A DNA stretch of 64,000 nucleotides from Pseudomonas lini (GCF_964063345.1 NZ_OZ061318.1:744001-808000); one strand, 5' to 3'; numbered from the stretch's first letter, positions 37,025-46,573 are shown. Numbers and translations: made by a program. The notes: generated by a model not told the origin, from the letters alone.

Positions 37025-38326
37025 CTACGATTGAATTGAACTAATGGCCATTGTCGATGTGCGCCGATTAAGGTCTATTGTGGCTAGAGGAAATAGAATT
37101 GCATTAATGCACGCAATGGTACTCCCGATGGCAACTGCAGCACCCAATACACCCCAGCCCCCTAAAAGCCAATAAGTCACGAAGGGAGACAGTGCGACAG
37201 TCAGATACAGTGCTACGTTAAGATGGTAGATATTTGAGGCATTCTGGTAATAATATCCGCATACCGACGTAGAGCAATTTACAAAATAGCCCAACAATAC
37301 GATGTAGCATGCAACGTGGAAATTTTCCGGTATTTGCCCACTAAACCTTACTAAGGCCAGCAAAAAAACCAGATAAATACAGGAGAAGGAAGTTAATTTC
37401 TTTGTGTTGGACCAGAATATTTTTTTTATGGCTTGATAATTGGATCGACTAGAAAACTCTGAAAACTGAGGCGCTGATATAGAATTTATTGATACTGAAA
37501 TAAAGGTTGAAAGCATGGCCAGTCTTTGAAGTATGTTAAAGACCGAAGCAAATGAAGCACCTAAAAACAAGGAGGCTAATAGAAAAGGTAACCAGCCCAC
37601 TAACTGGGTTCCTATCGTTGCGGATGCAAACTTCAGTTGTGAGGCTAGAATTTTATTCAGTGGCTTCTTAGATAGCGCAGATATCGGAGCCCAAGTCATG
37701 CCTGCTTTTTTTGCAAGCACAACAGAGACAATCATGTAAATTAAAATGGAGGCATAGAACGAGACTACAATGGTTGTGTCGGAAGCTAACGATAGAAAAT
37801 CAAAGTGAGTGGCGAGTTTAATCGATAGATAAAAAGCCAAAAAAACCCAGGGCTGAATGACATTGATGCCGAGGATTTGAATGATGGTCTTATGCCTGGC
37901 TTGATATATAAAAAAAATCGTATTGGCGGCAGAAAACAGAGGGATCAATAAAAATATAAGAAGTATAGTCGAGTGGTCACTGCTCGCGCTTGAGATGCTA
38001 CTCCAGTGTTGGACGTAGAAACCTCCAATAAAGTATGTAATCGGGATCAGTATTGAACCCATCAGAAGGCTAACTACTACAGATTGATTGAAGCAATCCT
38101 GCACTTCCTCGCTTGACTGTTTATAATAATTTCTTACCAAATGGATGTCCGATCCGAAGCGCGCCATAACTGCGGAGATCTGAAATATAGTGTACGCAAC
38201 AAGAAATAGCCCTGCCAAATCACTGCTTTCTATTTTTAGAATAACAATATTTGCAAGCAGCACTGCTATGGCACCGACAATTCGAATGCATAGCAAGTGA
38301 AGTGATTTCGATTTTAGTATGTTCAT
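37025..38326 (-). CDS. Wzx-type flippase (oligosaccharide translocase)
   Basis: 433 residues with about twelve hydrophobic helices spread over the whole length (for example IVGAIAVLLANIVILKI near the N-terminus and VALYLTVALSPFVTYWLLG near the C-terminus), the layout of the MATE/PST superfamily. It sits between ugd and two glycosyltransferase genes, where a Wzx is expected. It should move the lipid-linked repeat across the inner membrane. AT-rich. The sequence has little motif conservation, so the call rests on topology and context. Confidence 0.83.
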   Translation of the reverse strand: MNILKSKSLHLLCIRIVGAIAVLLANIVILKIESSDLAGLFLVAYTIFQISAVMARFGSDIHLVRNYYKQSSEEVQDCFNQSVVVSLLMGSILIPITYFIGGFYVQHWSSISSASSDHSTILLIFLLIPLFSAANTIFFIYQARHKTIIQILGINVIQPWVFLAFYLSIKLATHFDFLSLASDTTIVVSFYASILIYMIVSVVLAKKAGMTWAPISALSKKPLNKILASQLKFASATIGTQLVGWLPFLLASLFLGASFASVFNILQRLAMLSTFISVSINSISAPQFSEFSSRSNYQAIKKIFWSNTKKLTSFSCIYLVFLLALVRFSGQIPENFHVACYIVLLGYFVNCSTSVCGYYYQNASNIYHLNVALYLTVALSPFVTYWLLGGWGVLGAAVAIGSTIACINAILFPLATIDLNRRTSTMAISSIQS

Positions 38327-38496
38327 TGTGTCTTGGTAGCCAAATTTTTAAGTGGTTGACGACTACAAGAGCGGCAACCATTGCGCTTAATATGAACATG
38401 ACGACTTGAATCATTGGCTGCTGGTCTATGCCTGGAATATCATCAGGAGAACCTGTTTGAAGTTGGGGGCTAAAGCCCCCGCTTCACTTTGCAAAA

Positions 38497-39822
38497 CTAC
38501 TGGCGGCCTATGGAGTAGTACTTAATACCTTTGTCTTTAAGCTTTTGAGGGTTGAAAAGGTTTCTTCCGTCAAATATTACAGGCTCACGAAGTTGGCTTT
38601 TAATTTGATCCAGATCGGGCGCCTTGAAAGCCTGCCATTCGGTAATAATGATTAAGGCATCGCTTTCTTTTAAGGTCTCTTCTTTGGTTCCGCACAGACT
38701 CAAGTCATCACGATTACTGTAAATTCGTTGAGTTTCTTCCATTGCCTCCGGATCATACGCTCTAACCTTGGCGCCGTTTTTCCATAGAGCCTCAATCAGT
38801 ACGCGACTGGGTGCTTCACGCATATCATCAGTATTCGGTTTAAAACTTAAGCCCCAAAGAGCGAATGTTTTTCCTGCAATATTTCCACCGTAGTGGTTAA
38901 TTATTTTTCTAAAAATCACACTTTTCTGGTCGTTATTTCTTGCTTCTACCGACTTCAGCAGTGTTGCGTCAAAGTCTAGCTGCTCGGAAGTTTTAATGAG
39001 GGCTTTTACATCCTTGGGAAAACACGATCCACCATAGCCGGATCCCGCATAGATGAAGTGATAGCCAATTCTTGGATCTGAACCTATGCCTTTTCGTACC
39101 ATCTCGATATCAGCTCCGAGCATTTCTGACAAACTAGAAATCTCATTCATAAAGCTGATTTTTGTTGCAAGCATGCAGTTAGCTGCATACTTCGTCAGCT
39201 CAGCGCTGCGAATATCCATGACAATTATTTTTTCGTGATTTCGGTTGAACGGAGCATAGAGGTCGCGTATGACTGCTTCTGTGCTAGCCTGCTCTGTTCC
39301 GACAATTATCCGATCCGGACGCATGCAGTCAGATACTGCAGAACCTTCTTTTAAGAATTCCGGATTCGATGCGACGTCAAATGAGAGATCCGTGCGGCCA
39401 CGTTGAGAAAGTACGCTCGCAACTCGGTCCCTCACTTTATCGGCCGTCCCAACAGGAACGGTAGATTTGTTAATGATAATACAATCGCTTTCAATGTTAC
39501 TTGCTATCGTTTCGGCAACCGCCAGCACATATTTCAGGTCCGCAGATCCGTCCTCATCAGGAGGTGTCCCTACCGCAATGAATTGAACCTCTCCATGTTT
39601 CACTGCAGCTATAGCATCTGTAGTGAATTTCAATCTTCCAGCGCTGTAGTTCTCTTTGACTAAGACTTCCAGCCCAGGCTCATAGATTGGAATAATCCCC
39701 TGCTCCAGGTTTCTAACTTTTTGCTCATCTATGTCCACACAAATTACATCGTGGCCAATCTCGGCTAGAACCGCCCCTTGAACAAGACCTACGTAGCCAA
39801 TTCCGAATACAGTGACTTTCAT
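38497..39822 (-). CDS. ugd: UDP-glucose 6-dehydrogenase
   Basis: 441 residues from ATG 39822 ([20 protein letters not shown]), chosen over upstream ATG 39870 because it matches the family start and follows AGGTAA. NAD-binding GIGYVG is at the N-terminus; [17 protein letters not shown] and the catalytic Cys in [16 protein letters not shown] follow, with the C-terminal UDP-binding domain [17 protein letters not shown]. It oxidises UDP-glucose to UDP-glucuronate, so the polymer probably contains glucuronic acid. It is the first gene of the long leftward operon, whose leader carries an ops element. Confidence 0.96.
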   Translation of the reverse strand: MKVTVFGIGYVGLVQGAVLAEIGHDVICVDIDEQKVRNLEQGIIPIYEPGLEVLVKENYSAGRLKFTTDAIAAVKHGEVQFIAVGTPPDEDGSADLKYVLAVAETIASNIESDCIIINKSTVPVGTADKVRDRVASVLSQRGRTDLSFDVASNPEFLKEGSAVSDCMRPDRIIVGTEQASTEAVIRDLYAPFNRNHEKIIVMDIRSAELTKYAANCMLATKISFMNEISSLSEMLGADIEMVRKGIGSDPRIGYHFIYAGSGYGGSCFPKDVKALIKTSEQLDFDATLLKSVEARNNDQKSVIFRKIINHYGGNIAGKTFALWGLSFKPNTDDMREAPSRVLIEALWKNGAKVRAYDPEAMEETQRIYSNRDDLSLCGTKEETLKESDALIIITEWQAFKAPDLDQIKSQLREPVIFDGRNLFNPQKLKDKGIKYYSIGRQ

Positions 39823-39955
39823 GATGATTACCTGTGATACAAACGTTAGTTTTTGGCTCACTCCGTCCACTTGGAAACCTAAGAAATCCTAGGTTCCTTA
39901 ATAACCTTAAAGTTCGACGGCAAGAATGATCGATGAGGAAAGAGGCTGCACAAGA

Positions 39956-39967
39956 CACGCTACCGCC
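39956..39967 (-). promoter_or_regulatory. ops element (RfaH recruitment site)
   Basis: The minus strand reads GGCGGTAGCGTG, a perfect match to the 12-base ops core known from E. coli, preceded by CCTGG as in JUMPstart sequences. It lies 134 bases upstream of the ugd start within a 308-base intergenic region, in the correct orientation. In known systems RNA polymerase pauses here and RfaH binds the exposed non-template strand, preventing termination in long polysaccharide operons. An rfaH gene lies at 44840. Confidence 0.88.
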
Positions 39968-40130
39968 CCAGGATTTTTCGTCATCTTCCTCAGGACGTGG
40001 TGTTTCCATGAAATATCGGGATCATGCCTATTGGCTAATGATCCGGCGCAGCAATAAACGATAAGAACTCAAGAACAACAATAACGCCGTCAAAAACCTA
40101 AACTTATGACGCGACCTTGTTCAATGCTCA

Positions 40131-42356
40131 TCAATTTTTGTCGGAGGCGTAGTCATAGTGGTAATAACCATAATCACTGTAGCCATATTTATTGGAGGCC
40201 TTTTTCTCCACACCGTTAAAAATCGCACCTTTAATGGCAACGCCATTCTGGGAAAACCGGCGGACCGTCAACTCGATTTCTTTCGCCGGGTTCAGGCCAT
40301 AGCGCGTCACAATCAGATTGGTTCCAGACTGGCGTCCGACGATCGCCGCGTCTGTCACCGCCAATAGTGGCGGCGTATCGAGAATCACCAGATCGTATTG
40401 CTTACTCACCTGCTCCAATAACGCGCTGAAATTGGCGTGCATCAGCAATTCGGAAGGATTGGGCGGGATTTGGCCTCGACTGACAAAATCGAAGTTGTCG
40501 ATTCCGGTCTTATGGATAGCGGTGGCCACATCGCAGCGCCGGGCCAGGATATCGGAAAGCCCATTGTCTGAAGAAGTACCTAACACTTTGTGCAGATAGC
40601 CTTTGCGCATGTCGACGTCGATCAACAATACCCGCAACCCGGTTTGTGCTATCACCACCGCGAGGTTGACCGACACGAACGTTTTACCTACCTGAGGGCT
40701 CGGCCCGGAAATCATCAGGCGATTGTTGTCGGCCTCATGCATGGCGAAGTGCAGACTGGTCCGCAAACTGCGCAATGCCTCAATTGCCAGATCGGTGGGA
40801 TGACTGATGGCCAGCAAAGTAGAACCTGCGGAACGCCCTCGTCCGCGGGAGACTTTGTCTTCTTCGGTTTTCTGCAGAGTGCTATAAGGAATCGAAGCGT
40901 AGACCGGCAACCCAAGTTGCTCGATGGCTTCCGGGCTTTCCAGCCCCCGGTTCAACGCCTTGCGTACCAGCACCAGGGCCACCGCCAGGAAGCCGCCAAG
41001 AATTGTGGCGATCAGCACGATCATGGCTTTTTTCGGTTTGACCGGCTTGAGAAAATTGACGTCCGCAGTGTCGATCAGACGCACGTTACCGACGGTGCCC
41101 GCGCGCATCACATCCAGTTCCTGAGACTTGTTCAGCAACTGGGTATAAATAGCCGTACCGACTTCTACATCCCGGGTAAGGTTCAGCAATTCTTGTTGGG
41201 TGGAGGGAAGGCTCTCCACCTTGGACGCCAAACTTTTCTGCTTGCTGCTCAACTCACCAATCTGGGTCAACAATGCACGATAGGCGGGATGTTGGCGGGT
41301 GAATTTTCGGTCCATCTCGGCTTGCTGCAATTTCAACTCTGAGATGCTGGTATCAAGCCCGACAATCTGATCGAGAATGGCTTTGGTTTCGAGCGTGATG
41401 TCCACGGACTTGCTGCGCGTCTGGTATTCATTCAAGGCATTCCCGGCTTTTTCCAGGTCCTTCTTGACCACCGGAAGTTGTTCTTTGAGAAACGCCAGGC
41501 TCTGCGCTGCCTCAGCTGAAGTGCGCTCTACGTTTTGCCGCACATAAATAGCGGCAATCTCATTGAGTGTTTTTATGGCCTGGTCCGGATCTGTACTTTC
41601 CAGCGCCAGCCCGATCATGCCAGACTCTTTTCCGCGCTCGGCTATATCCAAATCCTCTTGGTAGTCGAGGATGCTGGTCAGGCGAGAATTGCGGATGATT
41701 CTGAAACGAGTTCCAGGATTGGCGTGCATTTCTTCTATCTGAAACGCAACGCCATTTTGTTCGAAAAGTTGTCCAGCCTGGCTGGCTGCCAATACGTTGT
41801 CGTCTTCGTCCACCAGGGTGTAATGACCATTTTCACCCGTGGTCAGGGTCAACTTCTTGCCCAATTGCGAGTCGGGAAGATCCAGTTTGAATATCTTCAG
41901 CGACTCCCCTCCCCAGGCGAAACTGTTCAACCCCAACAAAGGGTCGGCTATTTCACCGGGATTTTTATTTTGGAATCGACGCGCCAGGAACTCACCGACC
42001 ACCGGGAGGTACATCGGTTGTATGACGATATCAAGCTTCAGGTTATCGACCGTCTTGCCGATCACCGCACGAGACTTGATCAGCTCGATCTCAGTCGCAG
42101 AAGGCGACTCTTTTCCCAACATGCTGCTGACATCGGAGAAGCCCAACAAATCGTTCTTCTTCGCCTCAACCTGCAACAACGCAGTCGCCTGGTATACCGG
42201 CGTCGCCAGCACCGCGAACGCTACACCAGCCACCATAAATGCGCCGGTAACCGCGGCAATCAGCCATTTATGGTCGATAAGTGTTCCAAACAAGCCGAGA
42301 AGATCAATCTCGTCATTGTCGTCGTCCCGCACATTAACTACCGGTGCTTGCTGCAT
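40131..42356 (-). CDS. Wzc-type tyrosine autokinase / polysaccharide co-polymerase
   Basis: 741 residues, the full Wzc layout. There is a Wzz domain with a first transmembrane helix (about 31-52), a periplasmic coiled-coil region (280-400), a second helix (444-464) and the BY-kinase domain: Walker A SGPSPQVGKTF at 550, Walker A' VLLIDVDMRKG at 577, Walker B VILDTPP at 657. The C-terminal tyrosine cluster YGYSDYGYYHYDY (724-736) is the autophosphorylation tail. It controls chain length and export with the Wza-like channel. It lies 45 bases downstream of the phosphatase gene. Confidence 0.96.
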   Translation of the reverse strand: MQQAPVVNVRDDDNDEIDLLGLFGTLIDHKWLIAAVTGAFMVAGVAFAVLATPVYQATALLQVEAKKNDLLGFSDVSSMLGKESPSATEIELIKSRAVIGKTVDNLKLDIVIQPMYLPVVGEFLARRFQNKNPGEIADPLLGLNSFAWGGESLKIFKLDLPDSQLGKKLTLTTGENGHYTLVDEDDNVLAASQAGQLFEQNGVAFQIEEMHANPGTRFRIIRNSRLTSILDYQEDLDIAERGKESGMIGLALESTDPDQAIKTLNEIAAIYVRQNVERTSAEAAQSLAFLKEQLPVVKKDLEKAGNALNEYQTRSKSVDITLETKAILDQIVGLDTSISELKLQQAEMDRKFTRQHPAYRALLTQIGELSSKQKSLASKVESLPSTQQELLNLTRDVEVGTAIYTQLLNKSQELDVMRAGTVGNVRLIDTADVNFLKPVKPKKAMIVLIATILGGFLAVALVLVRKALNRGLESPEAIEQLGLPVYASIPYSTLQKTEEDKVSRGRGRSAGSTLLAISHPTDLAIEALRSLRTSLHFAMHEADNNRLMISGPSPQVGKTFVSVNLAVVIAQTGLRVLLIDVDMRKGYLHKVLGTSSDNGLSDILARRCDVATAIHKTGIDNFDFVSRGQIPPNPSELLMHANFSALLEQVSKQYDLVILDTPPLLAVTDAAIVGRQSGTNLIVTRYGLNPAKEIELTVRRFSQNGVAIKGAIFNGVEKKASNKYGYSDYGYYHYDYASDKN

Positions 42357-42401
42357 AAGTCGGATTCTTTGCCTGTATTACGATTCAAAAAGGAGTGGCC
42401 A

Positions 42402-42842
42402 TCAGCGCGCCAGGCGCTGTGCCCATGCGAGTACGGCTTCTTCGATCAACGCATAAGCGTGCACAAAAGCAGGTTTGCCTTGACGGTAGGGGTCGCTGAT
42501 TTCGCGATCGTCTTGCCATTTGCCCAGTAGCAACACTTTGCCTCGCGCTTCGGGGGCAATGTTGAGTACTCCGCTGACATGCCGTCGCTCCATCACCAGT
42601 ATCAAGTCCGCCTCGCTGACGGCTTGAGATGTGAGTTGAACGGCTTCGTGCTCATGGGGCAGATGACCGTGCTCCGTGAGTACGGCGTGTGCCGTCGACT
42701 CGATGGGTTTGCCCGCGAGGGCGGCAAGGCCCGCCGAGCTGACCTCGATATCGGAATGAACGAGTGCCCCGCGCAGCAGATGCTCCGCGGTGGGGCTGCG
42801 GCAAATATTGCCGACGCAGACAATCAAAACCCTTTTAAGCAA
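42402..42842 (-). CDS. Low-molecular-weight protein-tyrosine phosphatase (Wzb type)
   Basis: 146 residues from TTG 42842 (start followed by LKRVLIVCVG), with GGGGAA upstream; the frame is open to an ATG at 42896 but that would add ~18 residues unlike the family. The phosphate loop CVGNICRS has the catalytic Cys and Arg, and the general acid Asp is in DPYRQG. Wzb-type enzymes dephosphorylate the tyrosine tail of Wzc, allowing cycles of polymerisation. It is the first gene of a wzb-wzc unit. Confidence 0.9.
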   Translation of the reverse strand: MLKRVLIVCVGNICRSPTAEHLLRGALVHSDIEVSSAGLAALAGKPIESTAHAVLTEHGHLPHEHEAVQLTSQAVSEADLILVMERRHVSGVLNIAPEARGKVLLLGKWQDDREISDPYRQGKPAFVHAYALIEEAVLAWAQRLAR

Positions 42843-43103
42843 GATAACATTCCCCGTCTTGTCAACATTGGCGGTGACATAGCACTTGCCGAACATAAGA
42901 GCTTTAAACTACGAATGAGGCCGGGCATTGATCAACCCGGTAAATGCAGCTGCAATTTTAAAAACAATCAGTGCGTATTTATTACCATGACACTTGAACA
43001 GCCCCCAACTTTTTCTTCAGACAAAAAATAACATTTCACTCTTTGAACGCTGAAAATAACAGTTCAAAAATTTATCCAGACGATTTATAACAATTACCGT
43101 TTT

Positions 43104-43115
43104 CCCGCTACCGTT
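43104..43115 (-). promoter_or_regulatory. Possible ops-like site in the wzb-wzc leader
   Basis: The minus strand reads AACGGTAGCGGG, 9 of 12 matches to GGCGGTAGCGTG including the GGTAGCG core, 262 bases before the wzb start. A second ACGGTA lies just downstream. The 659-base region 42843-43501 has no recognisable gene and should also hold the galU promoter. The site is a candidate only. Confidence 0.35.
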
Positions 43116-43501
43116 CAATCTAAATTACACCAAAATAGAGAGCAGCTAATATATAGCTGTTCCGTTAGTGCATTGCCAGGGCGTCAGACATTCGGTTAGA
43201 AGTTGGGTATAGAGATGCCTTGGGCAATAACTTTGTTTACAGCGGGTTACGTCAAGAGCATGCCGTGGAATAACCAGGGATGCTCGCCGGCCAACCGACC
43301 GCACGATATTTCTCTCTGCCCTCGCCTTGCGCGAAACATGGCGTACAGGCCTTTCGCTGCCCCCGCAGCGTTGCCAACATTTTTCACGAGTGATCGAGCC
43401 ATTTAGAGCCCGCACTCTCCAGCGTGCCGGTTCCGACAGCCTAGTCGAACCTTTCCTACTGCCATTAGCCATTCCATCTGTCTACTTTCAAGGACGTTTC
43501 C

Positions 43502-44335
43502 ATGATTCGTAAATGCCTATTCCCCGCTGCCGGCTATGGGACCCGCTTTTTGCCCGCCACCAAGGCCATGCCGAAGGAGATGCTGCCGATCGTCAATAAG
43601 CCGCTGATCCAGTACGCCGTCGAGGAAGCGCGCGACGCCGGCCTGCAACATATGGCCATCGTCACCGGCCGGGGCAAGCGAGCGCTGGAGGATCATTTCG
43701 ATGTCAGCTTCGAGCTGGAACACCAGATTCGTGGCACCGATAAGGAGCGATTCCTGGAAGGCACTCGTGAGCTGATCGATAACTGCACTTTCTCCTACAC
43801 CCGTCAGGTGGAGATGAAGGGCCTGGGGCACGCCATTCTCAGCGGTCGTTCGTTGATCGGTGATGAGCCATTCGCCGTGGTGCTGGCCGATGACCTGTGT
43901 CTGAATCTGGAAGGCGATGGCGTACTGGCGCAAATGCTCAAGCTCTATGAGCAGTTCCGTTGTTCGATTGTGGCGATTCAGGAAGTACCCCGTGAGCAAA
44001 CTCAGAAGTACGGCGTGATTGCCGGCGAGCTGATTCGCGAGGGTATTTACCGGGTCAACAGCATGGTCGAAAAGCCCCGCCCGGAAGACGCCCCGTCCAA
44101 CCTGGCCATTATCGGTCGCTACATTCTGACCCCCGATATCTTTGACCTGATCGCTGACACCGAGCCTGGCAAGGGCGGTGAAATCCAGATCACCGACGCA
44201 TTGATGAAGCAGGCCCAGAACGGCTGCGTACTGGCTTATCAGTTCAAGGGCCGACGTTTCGATTGCGGTGGCGCCGAAGGTTACATCGAAGCCACCAACT
44301 TCTGTTTCGAGCACCTGCATCAGAACACCTTGTGA
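43502..44335 (+). CDS. galU: UTP-glucose-1-phosphate uridylyltransferase
   Basis: 277 residues with the GalU signature LFPAAGYGTRFLPATKAMPK, EMLPIVNKPLIQYAVEEA, VVLADDLCLN, MVEKPRPEDAPSNLAIIGRY and GRRFDCGGAEGYIEA. It makes UDP-glucose, the substrate of both the initiating transferase at 16568 and ugd. AAGGAC precedes the ATG. It heads a rightward unit with the phosphomannomutase relic and rfaH. Confidence 0.97.
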   Translation: MIRKCLFPAAGYGTRFLPATKAMPKEMLPIVNKPLIQYAVEEARDAGLQHMAIVTGRGKRALEDHFDVSFELEHQIRGTDKERFLEGTRELIDNCTFSYTRQVEMKGLGHAILSGRSLIGDEPFAVVLADDLCLNLEGDGVLAQMLKLYEQFRCSIVAIQEVPREQTQKYGVIAGELIREGIYRVNSMVEKPRPEDAPSNLAIIGRYILTPDIFDLIADTEPGKGGEIQITDALMKQAQNGCVLAYQFKGRRFDCGGAEGYIEATNFCFEHLHQNTL

Positions 44336-44411
44336 CAGCGTTGACCCCAGACAAGCGCGTGCGTTATCGAATCGATTTTTCGGTCTTTATTTCCCTATGG
44401 ACGAAGCCTCT

Positions 44412-44843
44412 ATGAAGACATTGAGCGGTTTCAAGGCAGGTGACAGTCGCCGCCCGTATGGCGCTGACCTTAAGAACAATCTCGCGTACCGCATCGTGCG
44501 CGCCTATGCGTCGGAACTGATCTTTTCCCGTGTGCAGAAACCACCGGTGCTGTTAGTGGAGCGCATCGGTGCGTTCCCCTCCTCCGGGGAAATCCAGCGT
44601 CACGTCAAGGATGGCCCGACGTTGCTGGCGAGCATCAGGCAGCGTTACGCCGCCGACGCCCTCGACATCGACGAGAGCGATGGGCTGAGCCTGGTCTTTG
44701 CCGACTGGCGTCTCAGCTTGCGTCTTCTGGACGATGGTTGCGTGATTTGCCTGACCGTGGAAAGTCGTGGCGACAGCTCGCTCATGCAGCACAAAACCGC
44801 CGAACTACTGGGGCAAATCGATGCAGGGAGGGAATTTGAATGA
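44412..44843 (+). CDS. Internally deleted phosphomannomutase relic
   Basis: 143 residues. The first ~40 follow the N-terminus of ManB/CpsG phosphomannomutases (family: CFKAYDIRG...LNEDIAWRIGRAY; here GFKAGDSRR...LKNNLAYRIVRAY). From about residue 55 the protein follows the C-terminal domain (RIGAFPSSGEI, DGLSLVFADWR, LTVESRGDSSLM). About 300 central residues, including the catalytic phosphoserine and metal-binding loops, are absent. The C-terminal phosphate-binding SNTEP is also replaced (LLDDGC). It cannot be a mutase, yet the frame is open and its stop overlaps the rfaH start (ATGA). ATG 44412 is preferred over 44397. It may persist as a translational coupler or have a new role. Confidence 0.75.
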   Translation: MKTLSGFKAGDSRRPYGADLKNNLAYRIVRAYASELIFSRVQKPPVLLVERIGAFPSSGEIQRHVKDGPTLLASIRQRYAADALDIDESDGLSLVFADWRLSLRLLDDGCVICLTVESRGDSSLMQHKTAELLGQIDAGREFE

Positions 44844-45346
44844 ACGCGATTGCAGAACACGCCGACAAAGCCTGGTACCTGCTTCAGTGCAAACCCAAAC
44901 AGGATGAGCGCGCCGAAGAACATTTACAGCGCCAGGGCTATGCCTGTTTTCGCTCGACCTACCGGCGTGAGCGCGTTTTGCGCGGGCAGCGTCGAGTGAT
45001 CAGTGAGTCTCTGTTTCCGGGTTATCTGTTTATTCAACTGAGCCTTCAGGACAGTTGGGGCCCGCTACGCTCGACCCGCGGCGTTTCGCGCGTCGTCGGG
45101 TTCGGCGGCCAGCCACTGCCGATCCGCGATGCGCTGATCGACGAGCTCCAGGAACGAGACAGCCAGGCGATCGTGACAACGTTGTTGAGACATGGAGATA
45201 CGGTGCGCATCACTGAAGGCCCGTTCTCCGATCTCGAGGCGGTGTTCCTGGCCATGGACGGCGAGGAACGGGTGCTGCTGATGATGAATTTCCTGCAGCG
45301 TGAACAGCACATCAGCCTGCCACTGGCTGGGGTTAACAAGATTTAG
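44840..45346 (+). CDS. rfaH: Transcription antiterminator RfaH (NusG paralogue)
   Basis: 168 residues with an N-terminal NGN domain (AWYLLQCKPKQDERAEEHLQ, RVISESLFPGYLFIQL, STRGVSRVVGFGG) and a C-terminal KOW domain (HGDTVRITEGPFSDLEAVF, VLLMMNFLQRE). The close match in pattern to E. coli RfaH (for example FPxYLF, TRGVS, ITEGxF) favours RfaH over NusG. It binds RNA polymerase at ops sites and suppresses termination. A perfect ops lies in the ugd leader (39956). It is coupled to the preceding gene by ATGA and followed by a strong terminator. Confidence 0.92.
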   Translation: MNAIAEHADKAWYLLQCKPKQDERAEEHLQRQGYACFRSTYRRERVLRGQRRVISESLFPGYLFIQLSLQDSWGPLRSTRGVSRVVGFGGQPLPIRDALIDELQERDSQAIVTTLLRHGDTVRITEGPFSDLEAVFLAMDGEERVLLMMNFLQREQHISLPLAGVNKI

Positions 45347-45365
45347 TACGCCTTCAAACCCATAT

Positions 45366-45397
45366 AAAAACGCCGCTCAAAACGCGGCGTTTTTTTA
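45366..45397 (+). terminator. Rho-independent terminator after rfaH
   Basis: Stem AACGCCGC/GCGGCGTT with loop TCAAAAC, followed by seven T, 20 bases past the rfaH stop. Preceding A-run makes it usable from the convergent uppP side too. Confidence 0.92.
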
Positions 45398-45412
45398 TGA
45401 ATAGAGGAAAAC

Positions 45413-46249
45413 CTACGCCCCTTCCGAGAGATGATTCCAATCGACCCAACCCAAAAACCACGTCGCCAGGATCAGCAAACCGAACGCGATCCGGTACCAG
45501 GCGAACACCGCATAACTATGGTTGGCGATGAACTTGAGTAAACCGCGCACAGCAATCATCGCAAAGAGAAATGCGGCAACAAACCCCAAGGCAAACACCG
45601 GCAAGTCTGCGGACTGGAACAGGTCGCGGTATTTATAGCCCGAGTACACCGCGGCCCCCACCATCGTCGGCATCGCCAGGAAGAATGAAAACTCGGTAGC
45701 CGTCTTGCGTGACAGGCCGAACAGCAACCCACCGATAATCGTCGAACCCGAGCGCGAAGTGCCGGGGATCATCGCCAGGCACTGTGCGCAACCGACTTTC
45801 AAGGCATCGGTCCAGCGCATTTCGTCCACGTGATCGATAACCACCACATGCTCACGTTGCTCCGCCCACAACATGATGATTCCACCTATCACCAGCGCCA
45901 CGGCCACGGTGATCGGGTTGAACAGATACTCATGGATTTTGTCGGCGAACATCACACCCAGGACAACCGCCGGCAAGAATCCGATCAATAAATTCAGTGT
46001 GAAACGTTGCGCATTACGCTGGGTCGGCAAGCCGCTGGTGATCTCCAGAATCTTGTGACGAAACTCCCAGACGACCGCCAGAATAGCGCCCAACTGAATG
46101 ATGATATTGAACGCCATGGCTCGCTCACCGCCGAAGTCGAGCAAGTCCGCGGCAATAATCTGGTGTCCCGTACTGGAGATGGGCAAGAACTCTGTGAGCC
46201 CTTCAACCAACCCTAGAATCGATACCTGCGTGGTGGTCCAGAAGTCCAT
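45413..46249 (-). CDS. uppP: Undecaprenyl-diphosphatase (UppP/BacA)
   Basis: 278 residues, polytopic, with both family motifs: [20 protein letters not shown] near the N-terminus and the [10 protein letters not shown] active-site segment in the middle. It dephosphorylates undecaprenyl diphosphate released by Wzy polymerisation and peptidoglycan synthesis, recycling the lipid carrier. Its place next to rfaH and the polysaccharide locus fits that role. It is convergent with rfaH. The 324 bases upstream (46250-46573) hold no recognisable gene or site. Confidence 0.95.
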   Translation of the reverse strand: MDFWTTTQVSILGLVEGLTEFLPISSTGHQIIAADLLDFGGERAMAFNIIIQLGAILAVVWEFRHKILEITSGLPTQRNAQRFTLNLLIGFLPAVVLGVMFADKIHEYLFNPITVAVALVIGGIIMLWAEQREHVVVIDHVDEMRWTDALKVGCAQCLAMIPGTSRSGSTIIGGLLFGLSRKTATEFSFFLAMPTMVGAAVYSGYKYRDLFQSADLPVFALGFVAAFLFAMIAVRGLLKFIANHSYAVFAWYRIAFGLLILATWFLGWVDWNHLSEGA

Positions 46250-46573
46250 TAATCCCCCGTTAAACCCTCTCGGCTGAAAGGTCTGTTGATGATGCCGAGC
46301 ATTTGATCCTGATCACGATTAAACCTGTCGGACCAGCGGAGAATTAAAGCGCACTCTCTGCCTGCTTTAGCCAAACGTTATAAAACGTCCATGTCGGAGT
46401 GCCGGGTCAGGTCTCCTGAAAATGGCCTACGCCTGATAATGAAATTGTTTTACAGGACTGATACTTGTGAGCGGCAAATCTAGCGATGCCACTCATCGTC
46501 GGATCGTTGACGTTTTGACGTTGGGCGCGCGCAATGTCCTACCCAAAAATGATCGCCCAAGAGAAAACTCCAT

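Noticed and set aside
38220..38414. 64-codon minus-strand frame overlapping the flippase start (hydrophobic N-terminus)
   Set aside because: Overlaps the flippase in another frame, has no ribosome-binding site and ends in low-quality sequence.
41535..42530. 331-codon plus-strand frame opposite wzc
   Set aside because: Antisense shadow of wzc and wzb.
43146..43472. 108-codon minus-strand frame upstream of galU
   Set aside because: Arg/Cys-rich composition without motifs, in the presumed galU promoter region.
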